From positions 576,898 to 640,897 of the forward strand of contig PDUO01000002.1 of the NCBI GenBank assembly GCA_003008705.1: 64,000 nt of DNA, read 5' to 3'. The first letter of the stretch is position 1; the number at the start of each line of letters is the position of its first letter. Source of the stretch: Pezicula radicicola (Eukaryota > Ascomycota > Leotiomycetes > Helotiales > Dermateaceae). Shown piece after piece: positions 48,255 to 60,813 of the stretch. Below the pieces are notes generated by a model. That model made no database searches. It saw only the letters and a list, made by a program, of their open reading frames with translations, and was not told the DNA's origin. The translations under genes and the position numbers were made by a program.

Positions 48255-49769
48255 ATGATTGAGGATTCGAAAGCTTCAACATCCGCATCTTCAGGGACAC
48301 CCCTTCGAAGAGCCCTCACAGGCGATGAATCCGCACAGTTTCGACATCGACCACCGATAAACCGTTTCTCAACGACCGTGGGAGATGTCCCGAGTCCAGG
48401 ATTAAGACGACGAAGCTCCGCATTCTCCGACTACTCTATCAACGAAGCTCGAAAGTCGTTCCAAGAGTCTGCCGATGATGTCTTGCTACCTACTCCCAAT
48501 GTCCCCGGCAGTGACTCTGCGCGTGTGTCCTCGAACTGGGACTCTGCGCCTTTAGTCTTCGCTCTGCTACCTGCCGTCGGGGGCATGTTCTTTACGAATG
48601 GGAGTGCGGTGATCACGGATATCATGCTTCTTGGTCTGGCTGCCATTTTTTTGAACTGGTCCGTGAGGCTGCCATGGTAAGTAATTGGAACTCCAGTGAG
48701 AATTGCTGTGCTGATGAATATTAGGAATTGGTACCATTCGGCCCAAGCGATTCGCAAGAAGGAAGAGTATAATGGGGACACCGTCATCGATATCGACAGT
48801 GACGACGAAAACGCTTTGAGCTTTTCGCAGAGCTCTTTAGATAAGGTTCCCGAAGAAGGCGCAGATGGAGAGGCAGAGATAGAATCAGACGTGACGCCGA
48901 AACCAACCCCCAAGACTATTCGAAGACTCCCTGCCCACGAAGCTGCTTCGACTGAGTTATATACCCACGAAATGCTGGCTTTGCTCTCGTGTTTTGTGTT
49001 CCCATTGCTGGGCGCATATCTGCTGCACACCATTCGGTCACAATTGACACGGCCGTCCGAGGGGCTGGTCTCAAACTATAACCTCACCATTTTTCTTCTG
49101 GCGTCGGAGCTACGACCAATGTCACATCTAGTCAAGCTCATACAATCTCGTACCCTACATCTCCAACGTGTGGTGAACTCGAATCCATATGATGGTGTAA
49201 GTGGAAAACCACAAGGAGATGTGAAGGAATTAGTTCAGAGGATAGAAGAGCTCGAGGCTCGAGCCACAACGCCAACGGAAGCCCCGTCAGGTAACGGAAC
49301 AACAGAACAGGCTCTGGGTGCGAAACAAATTGCAACTCTCGCAACAGAGGTCCGCCGGACTTTGCAGCCTGAACTCGACGCCCTTAATCGCGCAGTCCGT
49401 CGGTACGAGAAGCGGCAAACCCTACAAACTTTCCAGACCGAGTCACGACTCCATGAACTCGAGGGGCGGCTGAGTGATGCCATCTCTTTGGCGGCGGCAG
49501 CAGCAAACAACGGACATAGTCGTCATGGATTCTCGACTACATTAGTAGAATGGGTCGCAGCGGCCTTCGTGCTCCCGCTCCAAGCGTTTGGTGCTCTTGC
49601 AAGTTTGCCATTCAAGACCATTATTGCCTTGATCAATTATGGGAAAGTAATTTTTATCGGCCGTAGTAGAAGACCCGTTGAAAAGGGGAAGAAAGCTACG
49701 AACGGGAAGTATCCCTCACACAGCCGTATGGGGGCTGATCGTCTGCAAGGCAGAGTCACGAAGAGATAA
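48255..49769 (+). CDS. Membrane protein with central coiled coil, unknown function
   Basis: Exons are 48255-48676 and 48725-49769 (488 aa) with a 48-nt GTAAGT/TTAG intron in phase. The N-terminal about 95 residues are basic and Ser-rich. Two hydrophobic segments follow (PLVFALLPAVGGMFFTNG and ITDIMLLGLAAIFLNWSV), the second ending at the splice join (RLPWNWYHSAQ). After an acidic patch (DIDSDDE) comes a third segment (MLALLSCFVFPLLGAYLLHT). A long charged region with heptad-like pattern (KELVQRIEELEARA, then TLQPELDALNRAVRRYEKR) suggests a coiled coil. The end has another amphipathic/hydrophobic stretch (VEWVAAAFVLPLQAFGALAS) and a basic tail. The layout fits an ER or nuclear-envelope protein conserved in ascomycetes; I know no function. 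Confidence 0.85.
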
Positions 49770-52266
49770 AAGGGACGGTGCTCAGGAAATTTGGGATTGG
49801 AGGGAATTTGGGCGATACCCGGTTGGAGTTTTGAGGACTTTCATTGGTCACAAAGAACGGAATTATTCCCTTTCTGTGGAAACAGAATGATAATGTAGTC
49901 ATTATAGACTTTTTTTTCTATTCTATATCGATCTTTCCCGTTGAAGTCCAGGAGAGGCTGTTAAAGGCCGGAGTAAATATGGAATGAGCAGCAGTTGGGA
50001 CTTGACCTGTGGACTATTACAGCACTCCATTAGCGCCAACTTGAAGGCAGCCATTTCTTTTCTCCAGCAGCGCTAACTCAACACACCAGTATCCTTTGCG
50101 ACGCAACCCCGATAGCCTGGCTAACGACGAGTGCATGCTAGGCTAGCACACTGCACATCAATTATGCTTTCACCGAGTACAATCACCAACTCTGCGGTAC
50201 GTTGTTAGGTTTTTCTTTCTTGCCGATAACTGCCAATGCATACCATGATGACTCTACAAGTTAAGGGATTTTAATGATCAACCGCTGATTATAACTTTTG
50301 TTAACTATTTCTGATATTTTGTATACTATATACTTGTAGTGCTGGAGTTGTTTTGAAGGGAACGATGCTAATGAGTGCTGGGCTATACAAAAGGGGAATT
50401 GAGGCTGTATCCTTATGCCATCCGTTTACAATATCGTCACTCACTCACGATTCCTAGCGCAAAACGCCTTCGTACATATACAAAACATGGAATGACAGAC
50501 ATGGATAACTGCTGTGACTATGAACTCTTTGCTCCTATTCTCTATATGGAGTAAGAGGCTGAGAGCCTTTCTAAAGTTGAATTTCGGCTTACGACGTTTA
50601 AACATTCATACCCTAAATGTCCTTCTTTTTTATTTGCAGCATCTGCCGCGTTTAAAATATCAAGTTTCGCCCTGTCTTTGTCCTTTGCTCTCGCGTTATC
50701 GTCTTAAAATGGCACTAGCACAACTTATTACAATTACCTTTACATTCTTTATCATTCATATCTTCCAGCCCCTTACCTTTCTAGGCAATCTAAGGTTACA
50801 CTCTCCGCCATGGCGAGGTTAACTTCAATTAGAACGATAATAATTATATATTTACGATTTGTTGCATACCGTACTTCTTAGCTCTTAAACCATTACATCT
50901 AGTATCTCCAATTCATCCGAGACCAAAGCTACAAGCAAACATAACCGGTAGTATACCGATCCACACCAAAGAATTTGAGAATCTTGACTCGACCACTTTG
51001 TTTCCCATTTGCATCTAAATAAACACAAACACAATATTGGCACAAACCTTAATCACCAAAACTTTACTCTTCAAGCAAATAGAAAAAGAACCTTCACTAA
51101 GAAAAATATCAAACCGCCGGATTCCCTTAACGGCTCGCTTCGAAAAAATATTCGCTTTCACCCGGTGGACTTCACAATCTAAGCGAGTAACTTAGTGCTA
51201 GTTTTCACCTCGGGATGCCCTCTCTGTAACGCACAACCAGCTAAGCTTCAGTGCGTCTTTACAGTACCATTCACTTAAACATGCCTGAGAAGCATAAGAA
51301 TTGGTGACAGGGAAAGTATCCAAAAAGATCTTCCGTAAGTACGTATTCCGTACAAAATCCCTATCTGCACTAGCTCATCCAAATCCAATACTCCAGATTC
51401 AACCTCGTCGATATTCTCCACTCCCGGCGGTGTTCGCTCCAGTCCTTCAAATACTCATTAATCTGATAAATATAGTCCATTATCTTCTCGAATCCTTTAG
51501 AAGGTCATGTTTGAGGTGGCAAATATGTTGATTCTGTATTTTACGCCGAGCTAAGAGCCCTTTAGAGGTCTATTTATAGACCTCTATTACAAATAGATTG
51601 CTGTTAGAAACAGTCAAAGTAAGAGCAGCTACATAACTATTCCGGAACATGCTTCGCTGTTCAACACAATTCCTTTCTCTACAAGAAGTCCTATCTGGTG
51701 CCTTAGCCTCAGGTACTTCTAGTACTTATTCCGCTATAAATTAAATCATAGCTTGTTCAAGCAATTCTATTCTAGGCAGTATCCCACCACATATCTCAAT
51801 TGGGGGGCTAATTTACAGTCAGGTGAATATAACATTTTCGCGCCCTCATAGCTCATGATTCGAAGTCAGTACTTACCTACATATTGACTTAATATTCTCG
51901 GTGACGTTACTCTGGTTCGGAATTGACTAGCCAAAGTAATATGAGCGGTGAGAAATCATCAATTGACACATATTGTGCCAAGGTCTTATAATTTCGGTGA
52001 GAACAACGCCGGTGAGTTTGCCTTAACAATCGCCTCGTCGCAGCCTACCTACCCAAGCCATGTCAAGCTGTACATATTTAAACATTAGAGCCTCGCACTA
52101 TCGCCCCTCACTTTTATAAAAAAATCAACTCAAAATCAGCCCAACACTTCAAAAAAGAATAGAAAGAAAGCCTTACGCCTACGATTCATAAGTGATTCTT
52201 CAAATACGAATCAAATCAAAGGTCCAAGAAACTGCGGCTCTATAGAGTCTCATAATCTCATTCAAC
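49770..52266. other. Intergenic, 2.5 kb
   Basis: AT-rich; no coding family seen on either strand. One perfect palindrome is listed. ORFs at 50514-50822 and 51301-51531 are hydrophobic or basic by composition only. Confidence 0.5.
51564..51585. repeat. 22-bp palindrome
   Basis: AGAGGTCTAT and its exact complement are separated by two bases, in an intergenic AT-rich stretch. Possibly a fragment of a larger inverted repeat or a chance hairpin. Confidence 0.7.
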
Positions 52267-52610
52267 ATGGCTTCTAAGTGGAGGAGAGACAAACATCCCT
52301 CGTATCGATTATCTAAGGATGTGGTGCAGACGTACTTGGAGAACCTGTTCGGGGCTAATACTGATTATAATGTTCATGTGAGTATGTCCGTAGAGCCTTT
52401 GGCGTTTAACGTGGGCTGAATATTTTGTCTGCAGTTTAAGAATGATCATTGGGTTTTTGACGTCCCGAGGAAGTTGACTACTGTAAGTGGCAAGTTATTT
52501 GAGGGGGCTTTTCCTCGATTACGTTTGAGCGTGGTGGCGGTCACTAATAGTTGGTTTAGGAGCAACATGATGCACTTGACGATAAGAGAGAATATGGGGA
52601 CTGGGAGTAA
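52267..52610 (+). CDS. Very small conserved-looking protein, 69 aa, three exons
   Basis: Exons are 52267-52377, 52435-52482 and 52560-52610. Each exon is a whole number of codons, giving 69 aa. Introns are 57 nt (GTGAGT, GCTGAAT, GCAG) and 77 nt (GTAAGT, CACTAAT, TTTAG). The product begins MASKWRRDKHPSYRLSKDVV, has FKNDHWVFDVPRKLT in the middle and ends in an acidic DKREYGDWE. The middle segment resembles small fungal hypothetical proteins I recall with an NDHWVF-PRKLT core. No signal peptide or membrane helix; function unknown. The gene is easy to miss because no single frame exceeds 51 codons. Consistent phases and clean splice sites make chance unlikely. Confidence 0.72.
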
Positions 52611-53292
52611 AGCTTGATTGTTTTGGTTTGGTTGGATGAAGGGACTTTGTTTGAGGACAGGATTCTAGAGATCTGGAGTTCGATTGGCGCGGTAACGATT
52701 TATGAAGTTATTGTTTGGAAGGCTTCCTGTTCCATTTTTGGTGAATGAGGTGATGTGCACTGTAAATTTAGGCTGTGAAGCCTGTAACTACAGGCACCAG
52801 TGGGCTCTCGAGCTGTAGATACAGCGTCCGCTCGCTTACTTGCGGTTACGACGATGACACGGAACATTGCCTTATACAGTAAGCACTAGAAGCAGATTCG
52901 ATTGCTAAGATACGAAATGCATGAGATAGAGACTTAGGCTTTGCTCTAGCTAAATAAGCCCTTCAACAGAAATGCTGACCAAAAAACCTGTCTACTCTGT
53001 CTGTATCGCCCGCCCGATTATCACTCGCTTAAGCGTGACACTCACCCGCCATTGGAAAGCCTCGCATAGCCTAGAAAGACACCTCACACAAAGGAGTGGT
53101 TCAACCGTAGCACTACTAGCACTGCCACCACAATCTCTACAGGCAGCCTGAGCCTCACCATGAGATGGCGAGGTTTGAAGCTCTGAAAGGGTTACAAAGA
53201 CCCTAACAGGCATCGAAGGGCTTCAAAATATCATCACATTATCTGTCTCGTCATTCGATAATTATCTCAGATTGAGATCTTTCGCTAAGGGA
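52611..53292. other. Intergenic
   Basis: 680 nt between two same-strand genes. A minus-strand frame (53213-52992) lacks any motif. Nothing else seen. Confidence 0.5.
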
Positions 53293-55308
53293 ATGATGAC
53301 TTTTTCCGAAAGGGATAAGTTCGTGAGATCTTGCGTCGAGGCTGCCGACTATCCTAAGAATCTCATTTATCATGATACCTATGACCATATCCTCGATGGA
53401 TATCGAGAGCGTCTTGATGAGCAGGAGAAATTGTTGTTCTTCGATGAGTCGAAAGCAAGTTTATGCGTTCGTGATTTTGATGAACGGCTGCACTGTACGT
53501 TTGAGAACTTGGTATATCACGCAACGAATAAATTGCTCGACTAACGATGTTAGGCTTCGAAAGTATCAATCTGTGCAGCAAGATTGAAGTCGAGGATTAC
53601 TTTAGCAATGGAGAGCATCTCAATCTGGTTGATCCTCGATGTAGATTCGTGTAAGTAAATAAAGCATCCATTCATTATGCTCAATTCAGTTCTTAAAAAA
53701 AACATAGATTCGTCCATGCACCTCACTCAAGAGAGCGGCTTAGAACGACACGTCAAATGCTTATGTATACAATGACATATCATCAAGTCATGCCGACATT
53801 CTTAGACTTCATATTCCCGTTTGGTAAACAGCAGTATGCACAAGATTTTCAGTTCAGTGGTTTCCGTCATGAAGAGCGATTGTCAATCGACGAAATTGGT
53901 TTAGATATACCTGAACTTGGAAGATCTGGTCAGGATATCCGGATGTGCTACAATCTAAAATCAGTAGAGCCATCAAAAGGGCAAAAGGAGTGGCCCTGGT
54001 CTATCAGGCAAGCGGCGGCTTATCACTCTTTCGATATGGAGACTGGAAAGGCATTTTGGACAATCGTAAAAGGAGATCAATTGATGAAGAAACGTATGGA
54101 AGCCGCAACGAGTCCTGGGAAGCCTTTAGTGCAAAAATGCTTCCATTCTTTAACCTCGTCATTTTCTTCGACGTTCACAGCTCATCTGGTGATCTTCGAC
54201 TGGTGCAGGGAGCATTGGCGGTGGTATATAAACTTCCTTGAGCAAGAGCTCCAACATTCTACTCGAAAAACTTTATTGGTTGACCTTGATAACAGTCGTG
54301 GTCAGACAATGACGAGTCCACCAATTACTTGGCGTCAACAAATCATTACACCTCCAAAAGTGCCGAGTTTTCCAATCTCTCTTATGGAGAAAATGTCATG
54401 GCGGACTGACAGCCAGGTCAAACACCCACCACCATACGCTCAATCAAAACACCATCCTACTTCCTCTCCACGAGTAACTGTCTCACCCCAGGAGTCTGAA
54501 GAAGACCTCAGCGATGATGAGAGTTTCTCATTCAGCGACCTACAAAAAGTACAATCATTAGAAGAAAAGGCCAATGAGGCTCTACTGGTTCTGGATTCAA
54601 ACATCAATATTCTTTCGGAGATCAAACAATACTATCACGACCTTATTGCCTCTGACGAGTTTCCCCAAAGTTTAAGAAAGGGATGTGCAAGAGACGTAGC
54701 AAAATTTGAGAAGAATACAGCAGGTATCATCAACGATCTTCAGATACATCAATCGAGGACAAATATGCTGCTTCGTTTACTGACTGACCGAAAGAGCCTT
54801 GTATGTTTCGTTTTATACCGCCTTTGATCTATTTAAACTGACATAAGAAAGTTATATGGCATTTTGGATTACCGCAATATGGAATCGAACAAGCTATTTG
54901 CGAGTAAAGCTCAGCTTTCTACTGAAAATATGGAAATTATGACGCAGGATATGCATGAGATAGCTCAGAAGACCAAGCAAGAGACTGTATCCATGAGGAT
55001 CATCACTTTAGTAACTTTATTCTTCTTACCGGGGACTTTCATTTCAGTAAGTCTTTTGCTTCAGAATTCTCTAAGCATGATTAGTAATTCCGAAATAGAC
55101 AATCATGAGTACAGATATAGTTCAATATCAGGTTGCAGACGACGGGAAATCACATGAGGTTTTTCAACTTGGTGCTCTGCAGCTATACTTGGCAATTACA
55201 CTGCCGATGATGCTCCTTACTTTTGGATCTTGGTATGGAGTTTATTTCTGGGTCGATCGCAAGGAGAAAGCCAAAATTGAAACGAAGAAGATCAAGGGTG
55301 GGGTGTAG
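53293..55308 (+). CDS. CorA-like two-helix membrane protein (fungal CorA-like transporter family)
   Basis: Exons are 53293-53494, 53554-53650, 53708-54800, 54852-55046 and 55099-55308 (598 aa), all phases correct. Family blocks run in order: YPKNLIYHDTYDHIL near the N-terminus; FVHAPHSRERL; FLDFIFPFGK; IPELGRSGQDIRMCYNL; WSIRQAAAYHSFD; FDWCREHWRWYINFLEQ; then a Ser-rich loop with an acidic patch. The long helix KTKQETVSMRIITLVTLFFLPGTFIS leads into helix TM1. After a short loop, TM2 is LYLAITLPMMLLTFGSWYGVYFW. The final join gives LPGTFISTIMSTDIVQYQ, so the CorA GMN selectivity motif is not present and Mg2+ transport is doubtful. ATG 53293 and 53296 are adjacent alternatives. The family is expanded in Leotiomycetes and Sordariomycetes, often near HET/NLR-like genes (recalled, not checked). 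Confidence 0.9.
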
Positions 55309-56607
55309 CGCTGTCGTTCCCGGGGACTCGGGACGCTGGTTGACCCTGGACTATAAATTGAATTAGCACATTGTATGAGTTTTGGACTAAGAGGAGAAAG
55401 AATTAAGTATTGGGGTATATATTGTCTTTTTAAAAGCTATATAATTCAATTTCTTCCTAAATAAATACGTGAAACTTTGGTAGTACAATACCTATAAGGC
55501 GCCCTAGAAATCATATCACCTAGTCCTGTTTAGCGAAGTCACTAAGTGTTGAAGTACCTATTTCATTAAAATATTCTTTCGCCATTGCATCTTTATAAGT
55601 AATTAAGATTCACGTTTAATTATCATTCTAAAGCTCCCAAAAAGTGATGCATCACCAACAGCAAATATGGAGAACCACATGCTGAGGAAGTCTTGGCAAT
55701 GCACTGCCCCATGGGACTCCTGCGGAGGGAATTCCCGACCCCAGCGACTTGAGTGCCCTGTCGCACGGATCGCTGAGGTCCCTGAGAAAAGATGGGACGA
55801 GTCGGAAGTATTTCATGACCTCACCTCATACAGAAAAAGGTCCAGAGTGTCGTCCTCGTGAGAAATTTTACTTTGTTTGTACAAACAATTCAACCTTTTA
55901 AGTTACTGTATATTGTTGCGTTGTTGGACGGGATTACAGGGTCGGTCCGAACCGTCGGTGCTTCCCCGTAGGGTTCTTCCCAAAGTTTTGGCTTCAGTGG
56001 TGCACTGCTAAGATAGGCTGGGGGTAAGTAAGTGTTGAAGTCTAAAATTCTGGATGCAAGCTTATTTGGATCGCAGACGTCCCTGTACTGTCCTGTGCCT
56101 TACTGTACCTTACTGTCTTGCACTCACTTGCACCTTTTAAGCTTGCACTGCTTCTCTCGGCATGACGTCTCAGACCAAGGTACCGCTAGGCAGGGCGATT
56201 TTGGGGAGGGTAGACCAGAAGAAGGCTGGCCGGTGTCCTATCTACCAGTCAACTTGAACGAAGAAAAGCCTCTATCGCCTTAATGGGGGGGGGCGCCGTC
56301 AAGCAGACCGCATATTAGTCATCTACCTGTATTCTGCACGTCTTGGGCATCTCACCGTTGCCCTTCAGCCTTCCACCTTCAACAGAAATTTCATGAAGTT
56401 TCCGCTATCATCTGTAGTCAATACACTCATTCGCAACTGCAGCAGCAGATAGGCCGAGCCAGCATCTGCCACTGCAGAGACCCGGCGAGCCTACCTATCG
56501 ATGCACCTCCTTCTCACATATCGCATTTCGAAGCACCACCAGCACTGAAGCGTGTCACACTCCTAGGCGCTTACTACCACTCATCACTCCCTGTTTTCAA
56601 AACGACA
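55309..56607. other. Intergenic
   Basis: 1.3 kb between two same-strand genes. CTGTACCTTACTGT-type short repeats at about 56085-56115 and a G9 run at about 56285-56293. No gene supported. Confidence 0.5.
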
Positions 56608-59600
56608 ATGTCACAGCCAGACGACGACCCGAGAATCCAAGCGTTCTTAACCTGGGTGGGCAAGACCTGTGTTCCAGGACTTGCGGACCCCGCCAGCAAA
56701 GTCAGGCCCAAATTCCTCCCCCTCAAAAGCCTGAAAGAACATTTCGAAGCCAACCAGTACCGCAATCTCAAGGGGCTTCTCCATGCAGTTTTTCAGCCTG
56801 GAGAACTCCCTGTTGACGCAGATGAAATCGCAGAGAAATGTCCAATCGTCTTCTGTACGCTGCTTCTCATTGGAAGGGCCAAATACATTCGGACAATCGT
56901 CCAACACGATCACCTGCAAGATGCACACTTACCCTTCCATCCTGAAAATCCACCGAAAGACTTTCCGAATGATACATCAGATCAAGATCCAACGGCACTT
57001 TTAACACGATTCTGCGAGAAACAATGGATGCTGTGTATTCCAGCCATCGACTACCAGGTCCACCGAAATTTCGAAGCAAATCGAATTCTTCCAATCATGT
57101 TCCTGGATAAGCTTGCCGGGGGTGGCAGCGCGATTCTATACAAGGTTGTGCTTTACCAAAACTACAATGGACTTCATTCTTCGGATGATATCTCACCTGT
57201 AAGTTCCACACGCTCAAATGGCAGGTTCTTTGTTAGTTCCGCAATTTGTAACAATTACATGCGTAGGTTCAGGCCAATCCCTTTGCAAACACCTTTGTCC
57301 TCAAGACATACTTTGGCAGAGATGCCGAGAGATATTATACCAATGAAGTTAGCGCTTTCAAACGGCTTCGAACCCGGACGACAAGTATGATAGGTTTCTT
57401 TGGAAGCTTCAAGCAAGGCGACCGGTATAATGTGCTCCTCGAATATGCCGACAAGGGCTCCCTTGAGAAATACTTCAAGACAATTCCCCCACCAACCAGC
57501 GGCGAAGACATAATAAGGTTTTGGGGTGCTATGTTTAGATTGATAGAAGCTTTGTTCCTAATTCATCAGGGAGAGCAGCCACTTTCTTCGGACGGCTCTG
57601 TGCAGCCTTTGCAAGGGTATAGCCAGCCACCTCCACAAGTTTTCACATTATTCTCTTACTGACTTGTATCAGGTGGCATCAGGATGTTAAACCAAGTAAC
57701 ATTTTAGTATCAAGCAAAAGTGAAACTATTGCATCACCATACGACTGGCGGTTCAAGCTTGCGGATCTCGGTATCAGTCACTTCAAGAGCCAAGTATCTT
57801 CATTGGAGGATAATGTAGACCACGATTCACAGGGCACTAGTACTTATGGTACGTACAATTTTATGATGCTACTGGAACAAGGGCTGATTTCGTTCAGGCG
57901 CACCAGAATGCTGCAGAACGGACGAAGTTCTCATGAAGAGCAAATTAAAGGTCAAACAAAATGTGGACGTATGGTCTCTTGGTGCCGTATTTAGTGAAGC
58001 AGCCGTATGGCTAGTTGAGGGTTACCAAGGACTGAAAGAATATCGCAATAACCGTCGATCTGCGACCAAGAACATTCCTGGTATCAGAGGTAGTGATTGT
58101 TTCCACGACGGCGAAAAGATGTTAGACACCGTTCATCAATGGCATAAACGCCTAGCAGATGGATTTCGCAAAAACGATGTCATTACCGAATCAGTACTAG
58201 GTATGGTGGAGTACATGATGTTGGATGAGCATTCACGATTACCGACGAGAACTTGCTGGGCCAAATCGCAAAATATACTCGATGAAGCGGAGAGAGAATT
58301 GAAGGCAAAGAGATCGGGAAATGAGATAAGTACACCAACAAAGCGAAAGCCTCCTCCATCGGTGGTATCATCACAATCTTCCGCAACATCGCTTGAAGAG
58401 CCAGTGAAGGAGTATAAAGATACAGGCGGTCAAGGACCAGGAGTCTTCCAACCTTCTCTAGTAGATAGCCCAGGGGGTCTAGCTACCGAAGAGACTGAAG
58501 GTCAGTTTAACAGCACCGAAGCTCATCGCAACGGTTTCGAGCGAATACCATCCTATTACCAACAACAGAGACTGTCGACAAAAAGTGGTTCTGCGTCAGG
58601 TAGCGAGTTCGCAAATCCGAATTTCTATCCTCAGAGGGGCCTCAGGTCGCAGACTTTTGGGCCTCACCGGGGCACGCATCAGGTAACTCAGAGTGTTCCG
58701 GTGAACAATAATGGCTTTAAATTCTACTCCGAAGATAATGAAGGTGACGAAGGAGAGGAATTTCTGTCTAACCATAGGTTGCAAGCTTCTGGGAGGCATA
58801 AAGTAGTCAGTATGCCTCTTGGTTTGACTAGGCAGCCCGAGGAGTCTTTTCAGAAAACCCCTCAGCGCGGCCTTTCGACGCAAGCAGGACGAACTCTTCA
58901 AAATGTCCAAGCTACCTTCGCTCAAGACTCATACGCGGATACAGACTTCTCTCGGCAAAGGTACTCTTCAAGCAACCATATAGAATATCCGCATATGTCA
59001 CCAGCGACTTATACAGACAACAACCGAGATCCAGTTTGGGATTCTTCGCATCAGCACCAGGAGGCTGCGGGTTACGTTTCCCCACCACCACAGCAGACCG
59101 TACTCCGACCGCATTTTAATAGCACCTTGCAAGACAACCCAAGAGAGAATGCCGATAGTCATTGGGTGCCCCCCACATCCGCTCCAAGTCAGCCACTCAA
59201 CAAATACCAACCATCAGAATACCTATCGCCGCCTATTCCAGTTACTCCTGAGCCCAGTGTCAAGCATAATCCACCAGCTATACTGCAAGTTGGTACTGCA
59301 AGTGCCTGGCTAGCGAGAAAGGGCAAGACTAGTGAGCTCGAAGGCTATTTCCTTTTTGATCGTTTGAAAGCGCGTGACCATGTAGGCATAATCTTCCGCC
59401 CTTCAAGATCAGTATCCTAACAGACGATTTAGGTTTTCATTGTCGACGACGCTTTGTCAATGTCAAAATACTGGCAAGAATTATTGCCCTTGTTTAAAGT
59501 TCTGGCCTATATGGTCAAATCTGCTGATCCTGACGGCATCGACTTGCATTTCACCATGTCCGACGAGAAATTCAACAGCAAGGAATACCGTTGGAGTATC

Positions 59601-60117
59601 AACTCTTCAACAAAGCTTGTCAATATTGTCAACCATAGGCAGCTGAAAGGGAGCAGCAACATAACCTACCGACTAGAGTCGATTCTGGCACCGTATGAAG
59701 CGAAGTTGACCGATTCCCATAACCTTCGTCGAGGCGGTGCCGTACGGCCCCTGAATATTTACATAATGACCGATGGAATTTGGGAATCTCAATGTGATGC
59801 CCAATCGGCGATAAAGAGTATTGTCAGCAAGTTGATCAAGTTAGAGTACCCGAAGGATTCTAAGCAAATCGGAATCCAATTCATCAGATTTGGCAACGAT
59901 CCGACCGGCGTCAAAAGATTAAAAGATCTAGACGACAACCTTGGACAAGAAATGTACGTGCTATGCCCTAGAGATGTGCTCGTTAGAGTTACTAATGCAT
60001 AATAGGGATATTGTCGACACTACACCCTCGAACGGAAACGTCTGGAAGATGCTCCTTGGCGCAATTGATAAAACTTTTGATGAGGCGTATGAGGGTCCAT
60101 TAACTGCTACCAATTAA
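56608..60117 (+). CDS. Ser/Thr protein kinase fused to C-terminal VWA-like domain
   Basis: Exons are 56608-57198, 57267-57616, 57673-57848, 57898-59381, 59433-59953 and 60006-60117 (1,077 aa; 3,234 nt, in phase). Residues 1 to about 165 are a fungal kinase N-terminal region. The kinase domain has a glycine loop AGGGSAILYKV (170-180), VLKTYF (Lys210), catalytic loop HQDVKPSNIL (Asp318), ADLGIS (DFG to DLG, Asp345), GAPE (373-376) and DVWSLG (396-401), so the catalytic residues are present. Residues about 500-850 are Ser/Pro/Gln-rich and disordered. The last about 210 residues are von Willebrand factor A-like: HVFIVDDALSM (Asp872), restored by intron 4, and IYIMTDGIWES (Asp981). The MIDAS DxSxS is altered to DDALS. 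Intron branch sites (CTAAC, CTGAC, ACTAAT) support the model. Confidence 0.9.
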
Positions 60118-60813
60118 CGTGGTGTTATGACTCTAGACATTTGCACCTTATATATTGTATATATTTCCTTTATTTACCGATAAACATCTACGTATTAACA
60201 ACGTTATCCTTAGGGCTGGAAAATGAAGTAGTTGGCGTTTGATATCCTTCTATTCTACTCCACATTTGAGTGAGTTCTTTGCATGTATTTAGTTTTGGGG
60301 TCTGGGATGAAATCTGTGGCGTAGATATAGGATACACCAAATCGTCGAGCAAGCAGGACATTGTAAGGTATAGGCGTAAGGGATGTTAGAGCATGGTAGC
60401 GAGGAACTGATATTGTTTCTCTGGTTGTAAAAAGCATTTATTTTGAATTATACCACGGCGAGGAGTGGTAATCAGGCACTATCTCTTTGGCAATCACTCC
60501 AGACATGTTGTAAATAGACAGTTTAACATCTTGCTACTGAGAATTTTCACTTTCAGTTCGTGTAAGTCTCTAATCGTATATACATATACACATACACATC
60601 ATCTTGTTTCCTAAGATCCATCCATATCCATCCACCTTTCCCATCCCTTTTGCCAAGCCGCATCTTCTTTTTCCCTTCCTCCCTTTCCCATCATATATAT
60701 ACAAAGCCCCCAATCCCCAATCCCCTTTCCCTATCCATCCAACCATGCATGCAAACCCCGCTCCTATCTAAACAAATATTCAAGAATTAAAAATTAGAAA
60801 GGGTATAAAAATA
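60118..60813. other. Intergenic between convergent genes
   Basis: 700 nt holding the 3' ends of two convergent genes; C/T-rich (CCATCC, CCCTTTCC) at about 60605-60760. No gene seen. Confidence 0.5.
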
